From positions 1-25,437 of the forward strand of contig JAEZYO010000356.1 of assembly GCA_023419055.1 (NCBI GenBank): DNA of 25,437 bases, read 5' to 3'. Under the pieces are notes generated by a model that made no database searches, had not been told where the DNA came from, and saw only the letters and a program-made list of their open reading frames with translations. Source of the DNA: Pseudomonadota bacterium. GTDB taxonomy: Bacteria; Myxococcota; Polyangia; Polyangiales; Polyangiaceae. The position numbers and the translations under genes were made by a program. Shown here piece after piece: positions 15,113 to 21,803 of this stretch. How positions within the stretch are numbered: position 1 is the first letter of the stretch; each line of letters begins with the position of its first letter.

Positions 15113-15164
15113 CGACAAGTGTCGTCCTGCACATTTCATCGCCCAAACGGCCCGACAATGTGCA
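15113..15164. promoter_or_regulatory. Inverted repeats in divergent promoter region (candidate operator)
   Basis: The 109-base gap between the lipoprotein gene (start 15067) and the regulator gene (start 15177) is the only AT-richer stretch nearby. It contains CGACA-AG-TGTCG (15113-15124) and the 8-base arms TGCACATT (15128-15135) and AATGTGCA (15157-15164). The second arm sits in CGACAATGTGC, which resembles the first palindrome (CGACAAGTGTC). These are plausible binding sites for the adjacent helix-turn-helix protein, controlling itself and the lipoprotein gene. Confidence 0.5.
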
Positions 15165-15176
15165 ATTCATCTAGAT

Positions 15177-16196
15177 ATGGACTACGAAAGCCTGAGTTCC
15201 GAGCTACTTCGCGCGCTTCGCGGGCGTCGGTCCCAGGCAGCCTTCAGCCGCCGGCTCGGCTACAAAAGTAACGTTGCCTACGCCTGGGAGTCGGGGCGCG
15301 CCTGGCCCACGGCGGCGAACTTCCTGCGCGCGGCCGAGCGCGTCGGCGTCGATTCGACGACCGCCATCGAACGCTTCTATCGCGCACGACCAGAATGGCT
15401 CGCCCGGCTCTCGGGGGTCAGCGCCGCCTCGAGAGAGGGCGTGTCCGCGTTCCTGCGTGACCTCGCCGCCGCTCGCTCGATCCAGGAGATGGCGCGCGCT
15501 GCCGGCTCGAGCCGCTTCGTGGCCTCGCGCTGGCTCTCGGGCGTGACCGAGCCACGGCTCCCGGACTTCTTGCGCATGATCGAGGTGACGTCGCTGCGGC
15601 TGCTCGATTTCGTCGCCTGCTTCGCCGACCCCCGAGCGTTGCCCAGCATCGCGCGAGATTTCAGCGAGCTCGAGTCGGCTCGCCGCCTGGCTTACGAGCA
15701 CCCTTTCTCGCACGCGGTGCTGCGCGTGCTCGAGCTCGAGGATTACCAGCGCTTGGCGCGGCACCAGCCCGGCTTCATCGCGGAGCGGCTCGGCATCGAT
15801 CGCGACGCCGAGCAGCGCTACTTGTCGCTCTTGGTGGAGAGCGGGCAAATCCGCCGAGTCCGAGGGCGCTATCGCCTGGCGCGCGTTCAAACCGTCGACA
15901 CCCGCGACAAGCCGGAGCTCTCGCGAAAGCTCCGCGCCTTCTGGGCGCGAGTCGGCGTGGAGCGCCTCGAGGCGGGCGGCTCTGGAACCTACTCCTACAA
16001 CTTGTTCTGCGTGTCGCGCGCGGATCTGGCGCGCATCCGCGCGCTCCACCGCAACTACTTCAGGGAGCTCCGCGCCATCGTGGCGGCTTCACAACCTGCC
16101 GAATGCGTGGCGCTCGCGATCGTGAACCTGCTCGAGCTCGCGGAGCCCGAGCCGAGCGCGACCATGGGTCAAAGTGGCGCGAGGGCGACATCCTGA
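15177..16196 (+). CDS. Helix-turn-helix regulator of the DUF4423/TIGR02147 type
   Basis: The ATG at 15177 gives 339 residues; upstream in-frame extension to 15066 reads through the promoter and is rejected. Residues about 14-55 form an XRE-like helix-turn-helix (RRSQAAFSRRLGYKSNVAYAWESG). A second helix-turn-helix-like segment lies around 105-125 (MARAAGSSRFVASRWLSG). The C-terminal third (about 210-325) resembles DUF4423, with a winged-helix-like stretch (LGIDRDAEQRYLSLLVESGQIRR region) and the closing strand/helix SYNLFCVSRADLARIRALHRNYFRELRAIVA. Proteins of this kind are common in Bdellovibrio-like and myxobacterial genomes and are presumed transcription factors. No good Shine-Dalgarno precedes the start, so translation may be leaderless or weak. 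The 3' end overlaps the convergent hydrolase gene by 28 bases. It may regulate the divergent lipoprotein. Confidence 0.85.
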   Translation: MDYESLSSELLRALRGRRSQAAFSRRLGYKSNVAYAWESGRAWPTAANFLRAAERVGVDSTTAIERFYRARPEWLARLSGVSAASREGVSAFLRDLAAARSIQEMARAAGSSRFVASRWLSGVTEPRLPDFLRMIEVTSLRLLDFVACFADPRALPSIARDFSELESARRLAYEHPFSHAVLRVLELEDYQRLARHQPGFIAERLGIDRDAEQRYLSLLVESGQIRRVRGRYRLARVQTVDTRDKPELSRKLRAFWARVGVERLEAGGSGTYSYNLFCVSRADLARIRALHRNYFRELRAIVAASQPAECVALAIVNLLELAEPEPSATMGQSGARATS

Positions 16197-16909
16197 CCTT
16201 CGATCCAGTCGAGCCCCCGCTCGAGGAGATCCGCGAAGTTGCCTGGAAAGGCGTGCCCCACGCGGCCGTAGCTCTGAAAGGCGACCGGAAAGCCCTGACG
16301 CGAAAGGACGCGACTTCGACCGCGCAGGTGGGCGCTCGTCATGTCGTAGTCGCCCGCAGCGAGCAGCAGGCGTTCCACCCCTGAGCGCGCGAGCAGGCGC
16401 GCGTCCGGGTAGATTCTGGCACCGATCAGGATGACGCGCGGATAAGTACCTCGCGTGCTCTGCGCGAGCGAGAGCGCCCGGAACGCGCCGAGCGAGAAAC
16501 CGACCAGGGTGCGCCCCGCTCGCTCGTCGAGCCTTCCGGGGTGGCGCTCGCGCACGCGCGCGATCCCCGCCTCCACGCTGCGCTCGAAGCCGGTGGAGGG
16601 CCACGTCGAGCCTCCACCTTCGCAGCGCTCGGTCGCGCGCGGACAGAGCAGCCAGCCACGCTCGGTCACGGTCTCCGCGAAGTGACGGCAGGCGCGCGCG
16701 GGCTCGCTGCACATCCCGTGCAGCATGACCGTGACCGGCCGCGGCTCCGACGGATCGCGCGGCGGATAGGCCAAAATACCGGGCTCTTCTGACCCTTCTT
16801 CGAACACCTCCGGCTCGCTGGCGCGAACCTCGAACGCAAGAGAGACGACTGCTACCACGAGAGACACGATCGCAAAGACGCGCGAGTTGCGCGACGACAC
16901 CATCGCCAT
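16169..16909 (-). CDS. Exported alpha/beta hydrolase
   Basis: The ATG at 16909 follows GGAGG with a spacer of about five bases and gives 246 residues. A signal peptide (hydrophobic about 11-26) is followed by VRA-SEP, a good signal peptidase I site. The alpha/beta-hydrolase fold is supported by HGM (64-66, oxyanion region), the nucleophile elbow GFSLG (137-141, Ser139), an acid at Asp187 or Asp189 (AAGDYDM) and His219 (GRVGHAFPG). The layout resembles small exported carboxylesterases or dienelactone-hydrolase-like proteins. Cys67, Cys74, Cys89 and Cys96 cluster near the N-terminal part and may form disulphides in the periplasm. The substrate is unknown. A perfect hairpin GCCGCT-TCCAAG-AGCGGC (16921-16938) lies just upstream of its ribosome-binding site. 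The C-terminal codons overlap those of the convergent regulator. Confidence 0.88.
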   Translation of the reverse strand: MAMVSSRNSRVFAIVSLVVAVVSLAFEVRASEPEVFEEGSEEPGILAYPPRDPSEPRPVTVMLHGMCSEPARACRHFAETVTERGWLLCPRATERCEGGGSTWPSTGFERSVEAGIARVRERHPGRLDERAGRTLVGFSLGAFRALSLAQSTRGTYPRVILIGARIYPDARLLARSGVERLLLAAGDYDMTSAHLRGRSRVLSRQGFPVAFQSYGRVGHAFPGNFADLLERGLDWIEGQDVALAPL

Positions 16910-17474
16910 GCTGCCTCCACGCCGCTTCCAAGAGCGGCCGCTAGGGAGCGCGCTTCGTCTCGCCTTTCGGGCTCACGACGGCGCGCGCTTCACCCAGTGC
17001 ATCGGGCAGCGAACAGAAACGTGACGCCGAGAGAGGCGCGCACGATCCCAGCGGCGCGAACACGCGCCGAGAGCGAGCTCGGTCACCGTGCTTGAAAGCC
17101 GGCGCGCCGTCGCACGCACCGAACCGCTTCAGCCCTCGAGCCTCAGCGCTTGCTCGTCACCGGAGCGCGCGACGTGAGCGCTCGAGCGTCTCAGCCGCTC
17201 GGCGCGACGGCTCTGCCAAGCACCTCGCGAGCTCTGCCAAGCACCTGGCGAGCTCAGCCGAGCACCTGGCGAGCTCAGCCGAGCGCCTGGCGAGCTCAGC
17301 CGAGCACCTGGCGAATTTCATCGTGGCTGCACCGGCACCGCCTTCGAGGGCGGAATCGCTCGAAGGAGCCCCATCTTTCGAGCCACCAGGGGCGACTTCG
17401 AACCGTACTACCGCCGATTTCGAGGTCGGGGCTCGCCGCCTTGCAGCAACGGTCCGCCCCAGAAGAGCCCGCGG
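16910..17474. other. 565-base gene-free region with a 21-base tandem repeat
   Basis: I find no convincing gene here. It lies downstream of the sigma-like gene and upstream of the hydrolase gene, both on the minus strand. It contains the hairpin at 16921-16938 near the hydrolase start and the 21-base repeat described separately. A plus-strand frame stays open across the second half but continues antisense into the sigma-like gene, so it is not called. Confidence 0.6.
17215..17319. repeat. Five tandem 21-base repeats
   Basis: Five units of exactly 21 bases lie head to tail: 17215-17235, 17236-17256, 17257-17277, 17278-17298 and 17299-17319. The core is GCCGAGCACCTGGCGAGCTC with one or two changes per unit; the last unit ends AATTTC instead of AGCTCA. 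AGCTC/GAGCT palindromic hexamers recur once per unit. The period is a multiple of three, so any frame through it encodes heptads, but no gene is supported. Confidence 0.85.
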
Positions 17475-18584
17475 CTACTTCTTCTGCTGGATCTCATCGA
17501 ACGAATCGATGTTGCCCTTGGAGGGCGCACGCGGCGGCTCCTTCGGGTTGGGCTTCGGGGCGAAGTTCGTCGGGCTGGGCGCCTCGCTCGTCGGCTTGGG
17601 CGCTGGCGCCGACTTCTCATTCGAGATCACCGGTGGCGGCGCCGGAGCCTTACTCGTCGGCTTGGGCGCGGGTGGCGCCGACTTCTCATTCGAGATCACC
17701 GGCGGCGGCGAAACCGGCGGAGCCGAGAGTGTCGGTGCGGGCGTCGGAGCTTCCGTAGGAGCGATCGAGGGCGCGCTCGTCGGGGCGGGCGCGGGGCGCA
17801 ACGCTTCGGCGGCGGCGCGGCGAGCCTGTTGCACGTCGGGGCTCGCGTCGCCGCTCGGATCGAGCAGCCGCGCTCGCTCGAGCCGATCGAGGCAGCCGCG
17901 GAAATCGCGCGCGCTGCAGCGCTCGAACGCGAGCCCGCGCAGGCGCCTGGCCTGCTCGAGCCGCTCCGGTGACTCGTGGGTGATGCGCTCCGGGTCTTGC
18001 CCCTGCTCGCGCTTCAAGTACGCGTAGCCGAGCACCACGCACAGGCCGACGATACCCGCGGCGGCGAGCTGCGCTGCCCAGCGGGTCTTCAGGTAGCGCC
18101 GCAAGCGCGAGACCCGTTGCCGGACCCGCGGCGCAGGGAGCCGCGCCTCTTCGGCGATGTGCTCGAGCTTGTCTCCGTCGGCCTCTCGCAGCATCCACTC
18201 GAGCGTGCTCTGGTCCTCCGAGCTCGGGAGCTCGTGCTCGGCCCAGCGCAAGAGGTCGCGCGCGCTGATGGGATCCTGATCACCGGGCTCGCGTTCGCCC
18301 GCGTCCTCGTCCGGGGTCTCACGGCCGGCGCGCCGAAAGTGGTCGGCGACCTTGTTTCGAGCAATGACGAAGACGAAGCGACGGAAGCCCTCTGCGTCGT
18401 CCGGCGCGCTGTCACTGGCGAGCGCGTCCGCGATGGTCGCCTGCACCACATCGAGCGCGTCGTCCTCGGAGAGCCGCCGCCGAACGAAGCGCTCGAGTCG
18501 CCCCCTGAGCTCGGCATCGGCCAGCCACTCGGCACGCGGGCCGGGCTCCGGGATCCTTCTCGCCATGGTCATTGGGTCGTTCAT
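17475..18584 (-). CDS. Sigma-70-like (ECF-type) protein fused to membrane helix and Pro/Ala repeat tail
   Basis: The ATG at 18584 gives 369 residues; two more in-frame ATGs follow within seven codons and could serve. Residues about 25-86 look like sigma region 2 (SEDDALDVVQATIADALAS, then RRFVFVIARNKVADHFRR), and about 125-167 like region 4 (LEHIAEEARLPAPRVRQRVSRLRRYLKT). A single transmembrane helix follows (about 170-190, AAQLAAAGIVGLCVVLGYAYL region), then a short helical, TPR-like segment with two cysteines (about 208-262), and a Pro/Ala/Lys tail with two copies of PPPVISNEKSAP. If the helix inserts, the DNA-binding part is cytoplasmic and the tail is periplasmic, joining sigma factor and membrane sensor in one chain. 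No separate anti-sigma gene is adjacent. A longer reading to 19928 is rejected. Confidence 0.85.
   Translation of the reverse strand: MNDPMTMARRIPEPGPRAEWLADAELRGRLERFVRRRLSEDDALDVVQATIADALASDSAPDDAEGFRRFVFVIARNKVADHFRRAGRETPDEDAGEREPGDQDPISARDLLRWAEHELPSSEDQSTLEWMLREADGDKLEHIAEEARLPAPRVRQRVSRLRRYLKTRWAAQLAAAGIVGLCVVLGYAYLKREQGQDPERITHESPERLEQARRLRGLAFERCSARDFRGCLDRLERARLLDPSGDASPDVQQARRAAAEALRPAPAPTSAPSIAPTEAPTPAPTLSAPPVSPPPVISNEKSAPPAPKPTSKAPAPPPVISNEKSAPAPKPTSEAPSPTNFAPKPNPKEPPRAPSKGNIDSFDEIQQKK
17587..17709 (-). repeat. In-frame 66-base direct duplication inside the sigma-like gene
   Basis: Two near-identical stretches begin at 17587 and 17653 (both starting CTCGTCGGCTTGGGCGC) with a 66-base period, and share the run ACTTCTCATTCGAGATCACC. 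They encode the two PPPVISNEKSAP...PKPTS blocks of the tail. The period keeps the frame, and the copies differ by a small in-frame insertion of three bases plus substitutions. Confidence 0.85.
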
Positions 18585-18917
18585 CGCCGAGGAGGCGGCA
18601 AGTGTGACGGCCCCCCGTCTGAAACGTTCATCGCCCGACGTGCGAGAGTGTGACCGGGCTCGGCAGGGCGCCTCGAGTCTCTTCGCAGCGGGGCCAGGAG
18701 GGAGGCGCCAACGGATGGATTTGGCTTTCGATTCCGACTGGCCCGCCGCCGGGCGCCGAAGGGGGCTCCGCGGGGCTGCCCCCGGCTCCGAGCAGCGAGG
18801 ATCCCGGGGGGGGGCCGCGCCTCGTCTCAGCAGCGAACTTTTCGACCCAAGGCCGGACGAAGTCGGAAGGTCACAGGGTGTGCGGCGTTCGGCGCCGCGG
18901 ATGGGAGAAGAACTCCG
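18585..18917. other. 333-base divergent intergenic region
   Basis: This region separates the sigma-like gene (minus) from the small lipoprotein gene (plus) and should hold both promoters. I see no gene. A GC-rich inverted repeat GGGGGC / GCCCCC (18761-18783) and a long G-run around 18809-18817 are the only marked structures. The part next to the sigma-like start lacks a clear Shine-Dalgarno. Confidence 0.5.
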
Positions 18918-19292
18918 ATGCGGCAATTCATCATCGCTGTCGTGGTGGTCGGGTGTGCGGGGGGGCAGCAAGGGGTGGACGCCCGAGCGGAGCGACCACC
19001 GCGCGCCGAGCGCTCCGCTGTTGCCGTCGCCGAGAAAACCGAAGCCACCGGCGAGCACGAAGGCAACGTCCCCTTCACTTCCGCCCCGCGCTTCAGCGAG
19101 GCGGACCAGTCCGATCAAGCGTTCATCGTCAACGCGCGACGCGCGATCGCGGAGTACCAGGCGTTCATCGAGAAGGCGGGCGACGCGAGCGAGTACGCGG
19201 AGGCGGTGGCGCGGAGTCGAGAGCGCATCGCGGATCTGGAGCAGATGATCGTGTTCTTCGGGCAGGGTCGAAGCGCGCGGGATTCGCAGTGA
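18918..19292 (+). CDS. Small lipoprotein
   Basis: The ATG at 18918 follows GGAGAAG (18904-18910) at a good distance and gives 124 residues. The very short signal sequence ends VVVGC (Cys13), a good lipobox. The mature protein has a charged Arg/Ala/Glu linker to about residue 50, then a predicted amphipathic helical part (about 64-112, FIVNARRAIAEYQAFIEKAG and SRERIADLEQMIVFF). Nothing suggests an enzyme. It is divergent from the sigma-like gene and could be part of the same envelope response, but that is only proximity. It is convergent with the zinc-ribbon gene, 53 bases apart. Confidence 0.8.
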   Translation: MRQFIIAVVVVGCAGGQQGVDARAERPPRAERSAVAVAEKTEATGEHEGNVPFTSAPRFSEADQSDQAFIVNARRAIAEYQAFIEKAGDASEYAEAVARSRERIADLEQMIVFFGQGRSARDSQ

Positions 19293-19345
19293 GGAGCTCG
19301 AGTCGAACGCGCTCGCTTGCCTCCAGGGCGGCGCCGTCCCGCTCG

Positions 19346-19675
19346 TCAATTCGGGGCGAGCGTCGTGATCTTGAACCAGATCGAGCGGCGCTTGCCGCAA
19401 TGACGGCAGCGGACGCGCACGTCTCGAAGGCGGACGCCGCGCTCCGTGACGGCGACGTGCTCGTCGACCATGAGCTCCCCGTTGCACGCCGGGCAGCGCG
19501 TGGAGCGCGCTTCGGGCTCGATGGCGGAAGCCGAGCCGACCTCTCGAGGTCGCTCCGCGGTTCCGCCCGCTTCCAGGAGGAAGAGCTTCTCGCGATCCTC
19601 GACGAGCCGCTGCTCGGCACGCGCCGCTTCGCGTGCGACTGTTCGGGGTTGTTTCTGGCGCTTGCTCTTGGCCAT
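19346..19675 (-). CDS. Zinc-ribbon protein of unknown function
   Basis: The ATG at 19675 follows AGAGGG and gives 109 residues; a reading to 19786 is rejected for lack of support. The C-terminal half has two CxxC knuckles, CPAC (61-64) and CRHC (90-93), separated by 25 residues, which together would bind one zinc ion. The first half is basic and helical (KSKRQKQPRTVAREAARAEQ region), suggesting nucleic-acid or ribosome contact. No catalytic motif is visible and there is no signal peptide. The gene is divergent from uridine kinase with a 149-base gap. I cannot name a family. Confidence 0.78.
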   Translation of the reverse strand: MAKSKRQKQPRTVAREAARAEQRLVEDREKLFLLEAGGTAERPREVGSASAIEPEARSTRCPACNGELMVDEHVAVTERGVRLRDVRVRCRHCGKRRSIWFKITTLAPN

Positions 19676-19824
19676 CAATCCCTCTACCGCCGAATGAACC
19701 TTGGGCTTGCCCGGGGCGTTTAGCAAGGGCCACGCTCGACGCCCGGCGGCGTGTGCGCGCCGTTGCCCTCTCGGCCGGCAAGCCAAGGTTGCTACTTTTC
19801 GAAGCGAGGTCCACCATCTCGAAG

Positions 19825-20448
19825 GTGCGACGCTCCGTGCTCGTCATCGGCGTGGCCGGGGGTACCGGCAGCGGCAAGACCACCCTCTCGCGAAAGCTCG
19901 GGCAAGCGCTCGGCGAGGACGTCGCCATCCTCGAGCACGACTGGTACTACCGCGACCGCTCCGGACTGACCGCCGACGAGCGGGAGAGCATCAACTACGA
20001 CGAGCCGGACGCGCTCGAAAATGCGCTCCTGGCACGACAACTCGGACAGCTGAAGGGCGGGCACGCGGTCGAGTGTCCGCAGTACGACTTCGCGAGCCAC
20101 ACCCGCCGGCGTGAGACGCGCCGAGTCTCGCCCGCGCGGGTGGTTCTCGTGGAAGGGATTCTGCTCTTCGCGGTGCCGGAGCTCCGCGACCTGTTCGATC
20201 TCCGGATCTTCGTCGACACGGACGACGACATCCGCCTGATGCGCAGAATCACGCGCGATCTCCTCGAACGCGGGCGCGACCTCGGGTCGGTCGAGCGCCA
20301 GTACTACGGCACCGTTCGGCCCATGCACCTCTTGCATGTGGCCCCAAGTAAGCGTCACGCCCACCTCATCGTCCCCGAGGGTGGCGAGAACGCAGAAGCG
20401 CTCGACGTGATCGTGGGCCGGCTGCGCTACCTGATCGAGAGCGAGTAG
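19825..20448 (+). CDS. udk: Uridine kinase family protein
   Basis: A GTG at 19825 gives 207 residues, close to the roughly 213 of E. coli Udk; a second GTG at 19837, with GAAGGTG upstream, is about as plausible. The P-loop is GGTGSGKTT (12-20). Family blocks follow: EHDWYYRDRSGLTADERESI and NYDEPDAL (uridine-binding region), PQYDFASHTR, VVLVEGILLF (Walker B-like), then IFVDTDDDIRLMRRITRD and the RGRDLGSVERQY lid. These are the standard blocks of uridine/cytidine kinases, which make UMP or CMP in pyrimidine salvage in the cytoplasm. Longer starts (19633) would read antisense through the zinc-ribbon gene. A likely promoter element GGTTGCTACTTT lies at 19788-19798. Candidate terminator hairpin follows the stop. 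Confidence 0.93.
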   Translation: MRRSVLVIGVAGGTGSGKTTLSRKLGQALGEDVAILEHDWYYRDRSGLTADERESINYDEPDALENALLARQLGQLKGGHAVECPQYDFASHTRRRETRRVSPARVVLVEGILLFAVPELRDLFDLRIFVDTDDDIRLMRRITRDLLERGRDLGSVERQYYGTVRPMHLLHVAPSKRHAHLIVPEGGENAEALDVIVGRLRYLIESE

Positions 20449-20451
20449 CTC

Positions 20452-20477
20452 GGGTTTCACGCGGCCGTCGTGAACCC
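20452..20477 (+). terminator. Hairpin just after uridine kinase gene
   Basis: The arms GGGTTTCACG and CGTGAACCC pair over nine bases with one bulged T around a GC-rich loop, three bases after the stop. No T-run follows directly, so it is a weak intrinsic-terminator candidate or a 3'-end stabilising stem. Confidence 0.4.
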
Positions 20478-20490
20478 CTGCGCACTCTCG

Positions 20491-20516
20491 CACGAGAAAA
20501 CCTCATTTTTCGCGTG
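20491..20516. terminator. Near-palindromic hairpin with A/T tracts
   Basis: CACG-A-GAAAA pairs with TTTTC-G-CGTG around a six-base loop, with one A/G mismatch. It has A and T tracts in an otherwise GC-rich region and lies between uridine kinase and the next gene, so it could end transcription in either direction or bind a protein. Confidence 0.4.
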
Positions 20517-20608
20517 CCAGCCAGAGCTACCTTGGGGCATGAGCCTTGCTGAGCCGGCGAGGAGGGTCGCTCGGCCTGGTGCTCGGAACAACTCGGAGGA
20601 AGCCTGAA

Positions 20609-21739
20609 ATGAAGCCTGCCTTGAAGCTCGTGGTCGGTGTCGCTGCGCTCGCGCTCTTCGTCAATTGCGGGTCCGATGACGACGACGACAACGACGACGG
20701 CTCGGGAGGGTCGGGAGGCTCCGCCGGTGGCGGGTCCGAGGTCGCGATCGACCAGGTGCCGTCGCTCTACGCCGCTGCTGCCTGCGAGGCGTACGAGCGC
20801 TGCGCGGGCGTCGTCTTCGAGCTCGTGGCTCCGGGCGAGAAGTGCGCGGACCGGCTCGAGGCGGAGCTCGAAGGAGAGCTCCCCCGCTTCGAGGAGGCAG
20901 TGGACCGGGGCACCCTGGTCTACGACGGTACCAAGCTCCGGGCGTGCACCGAAGAGCTCGGGAACAAGAGCTGTGACGAGCTCCTCGAGCGAGAGTCGGA
21001 TACCTGCGAGGCGGCGCTCCAGGGGACGGTGGCGGTGGGTGAAGACTGCAGCCTGAGCGCCGAGTGCGAGGGTCCGGCGTACTGCAAGTTCGGCGAAACG
21101 TGTCCGGGGACCTGCGCGGAGCTCGAGCTCGCGGGAGAGCCTTGCACGCAGGACGGCCAGTGCGCGTCGGGCCTCGTGTGTTCGAACGAGACCGAGCGCT
21201 GCGTGGTGCCCGCGGCGCTGGGAGAGCCGTGCAAGGGGGGCGAGCCCGATTGCGCGATCGGGAGCTTCTGTACGGGCGCGACCGACGATACGCCCGGCAC
21301 CTGCGTCGAGTACGACGAGGCGTTCAGCGGCGCCGAGGGCGAGGACTGCGCGTTGCTCGGGCTCGAGCTCTGTCGGAGCGGGCTCGTTTGCGGCGTCGAG
21401 AGCGTCACGCAGAGCGGCGCGGTGACGAAGTGCGTGGCGAAGGTCGGCTCGGGTGAAGATTGTGTGATCGCGTTCCCCGACCAGTGTCCGACCGACGAGT
21501 ATTGCAGGGCGGCCGAGGGCACGTTCGCGGGGACCTGCGAGCCGCGGCCGGCAGCCGGGGAGCCCTGCGCGGCAAACGGCATCAGCGACAGCCCCGACAC
21601 TTGTGCCCCGAACACCCGCTGCGACGGCGGGACCTGCCGCGACTTCGCCGCGCTCGGCGAAAGCTGCGAGAGCGACGAGGTCTGCGTGAGCGGCCACTGC
21701 CAAGGCGGCGCGTGCGTCTCCGCCTCGAGCTGCGAGTAA
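20609..21739 (+). CDS. Cys-rich lipoprotein with Dickkopf-like repeats
   Basis: The ATG at 20609 follows GGAGGAA (20595-20601) and gives 376 residues. The signal sequence ends FVNC (Cys20), and the next residues are an Asp run and a Gly/Ser linker (about 21-44), a hallmark of myxobacterial surface lipoproteins. After a helical region (about 50-135) the rest is a series of short Cys-rich modules, each roughly G-E-x-C-x(3-7)-C-x3-x-C-x(4-10)-C, about 25-35 residues long and at least five in number, like the Dickkopf N-terminal or EGF-like repeats often annotated in Polyangiales. The modules should be disulphide-bonded and extracytoplasmic, perhaps for binding. No enzyme motif is seen. The role is unknown. 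Confidence 0.85.
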   Translation: MKPALKLVVGVAALALFVNCGSDDDDDNDDGSGGSGGSAGGGSEVAIDQVPSLYAAAACEAYERCAGVVFELVAPGEKCADRLEAELEGELPRFEEAVDRGTLVYDGTKLRACTEELGNKSCDELLERESDTCEAALQGTVAVGEDCSLSAECEGPAYCKFGETCPGTCAELELAGEPCTQDGQCASGLVCSNETERCVVPAALGEPCKGGEPDCAIGSFCTGATDDTPGTCVEYDEAFSGAEGEDCALLGLELCRSGLVCGVESVTQSGAVTKCVAKVGSGEDCVIAFPDQCPTDEYCRAAEGTFAGTCEPRPAAGEPCAANGISDSPDTCAPNTRCDGGTCRDFAALGESCESDEVCVSGHCQGGACVSASSCE

Positions 21740-21803
21740 CCGTCGCGCACGCGTGAGGCCAGGGTGGGGCGCGGGCCCGCATGGTGCTAAAACGATCGAA
21801 CAG

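Noticed and set aside
17215..17319. Tandem repeat considered as a CRISPR array
   Set aside because: Units are directly adjacent with no unique spacers and are too short; no cas gene is present.
17380..17420. GGTTCGAA-like stretch on the minus strand resembling a tRNA T-arm
   Set aside because: The flanking bases do not form a T-stem, acceptor or anticodon arms.
17092..18027. Plus-strand open frame encoding heptads such as AKHLASS
   Set aside because: Its second half lies antisense to the well-supported sigma-like gene and reads as Gly/Ala low complexity. The heptads follow from the 21-base repeat period. I found no good ribosome-binding site.
18585..19928. N-terminal extension of the sigma-like gene
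   Set aside because: It would cross the small lipoprotein and zinc-ribbon genes and consists of Arg/Ser/Ala-rich shadow sequence; region 2 begins soon after the ATG at 18584.
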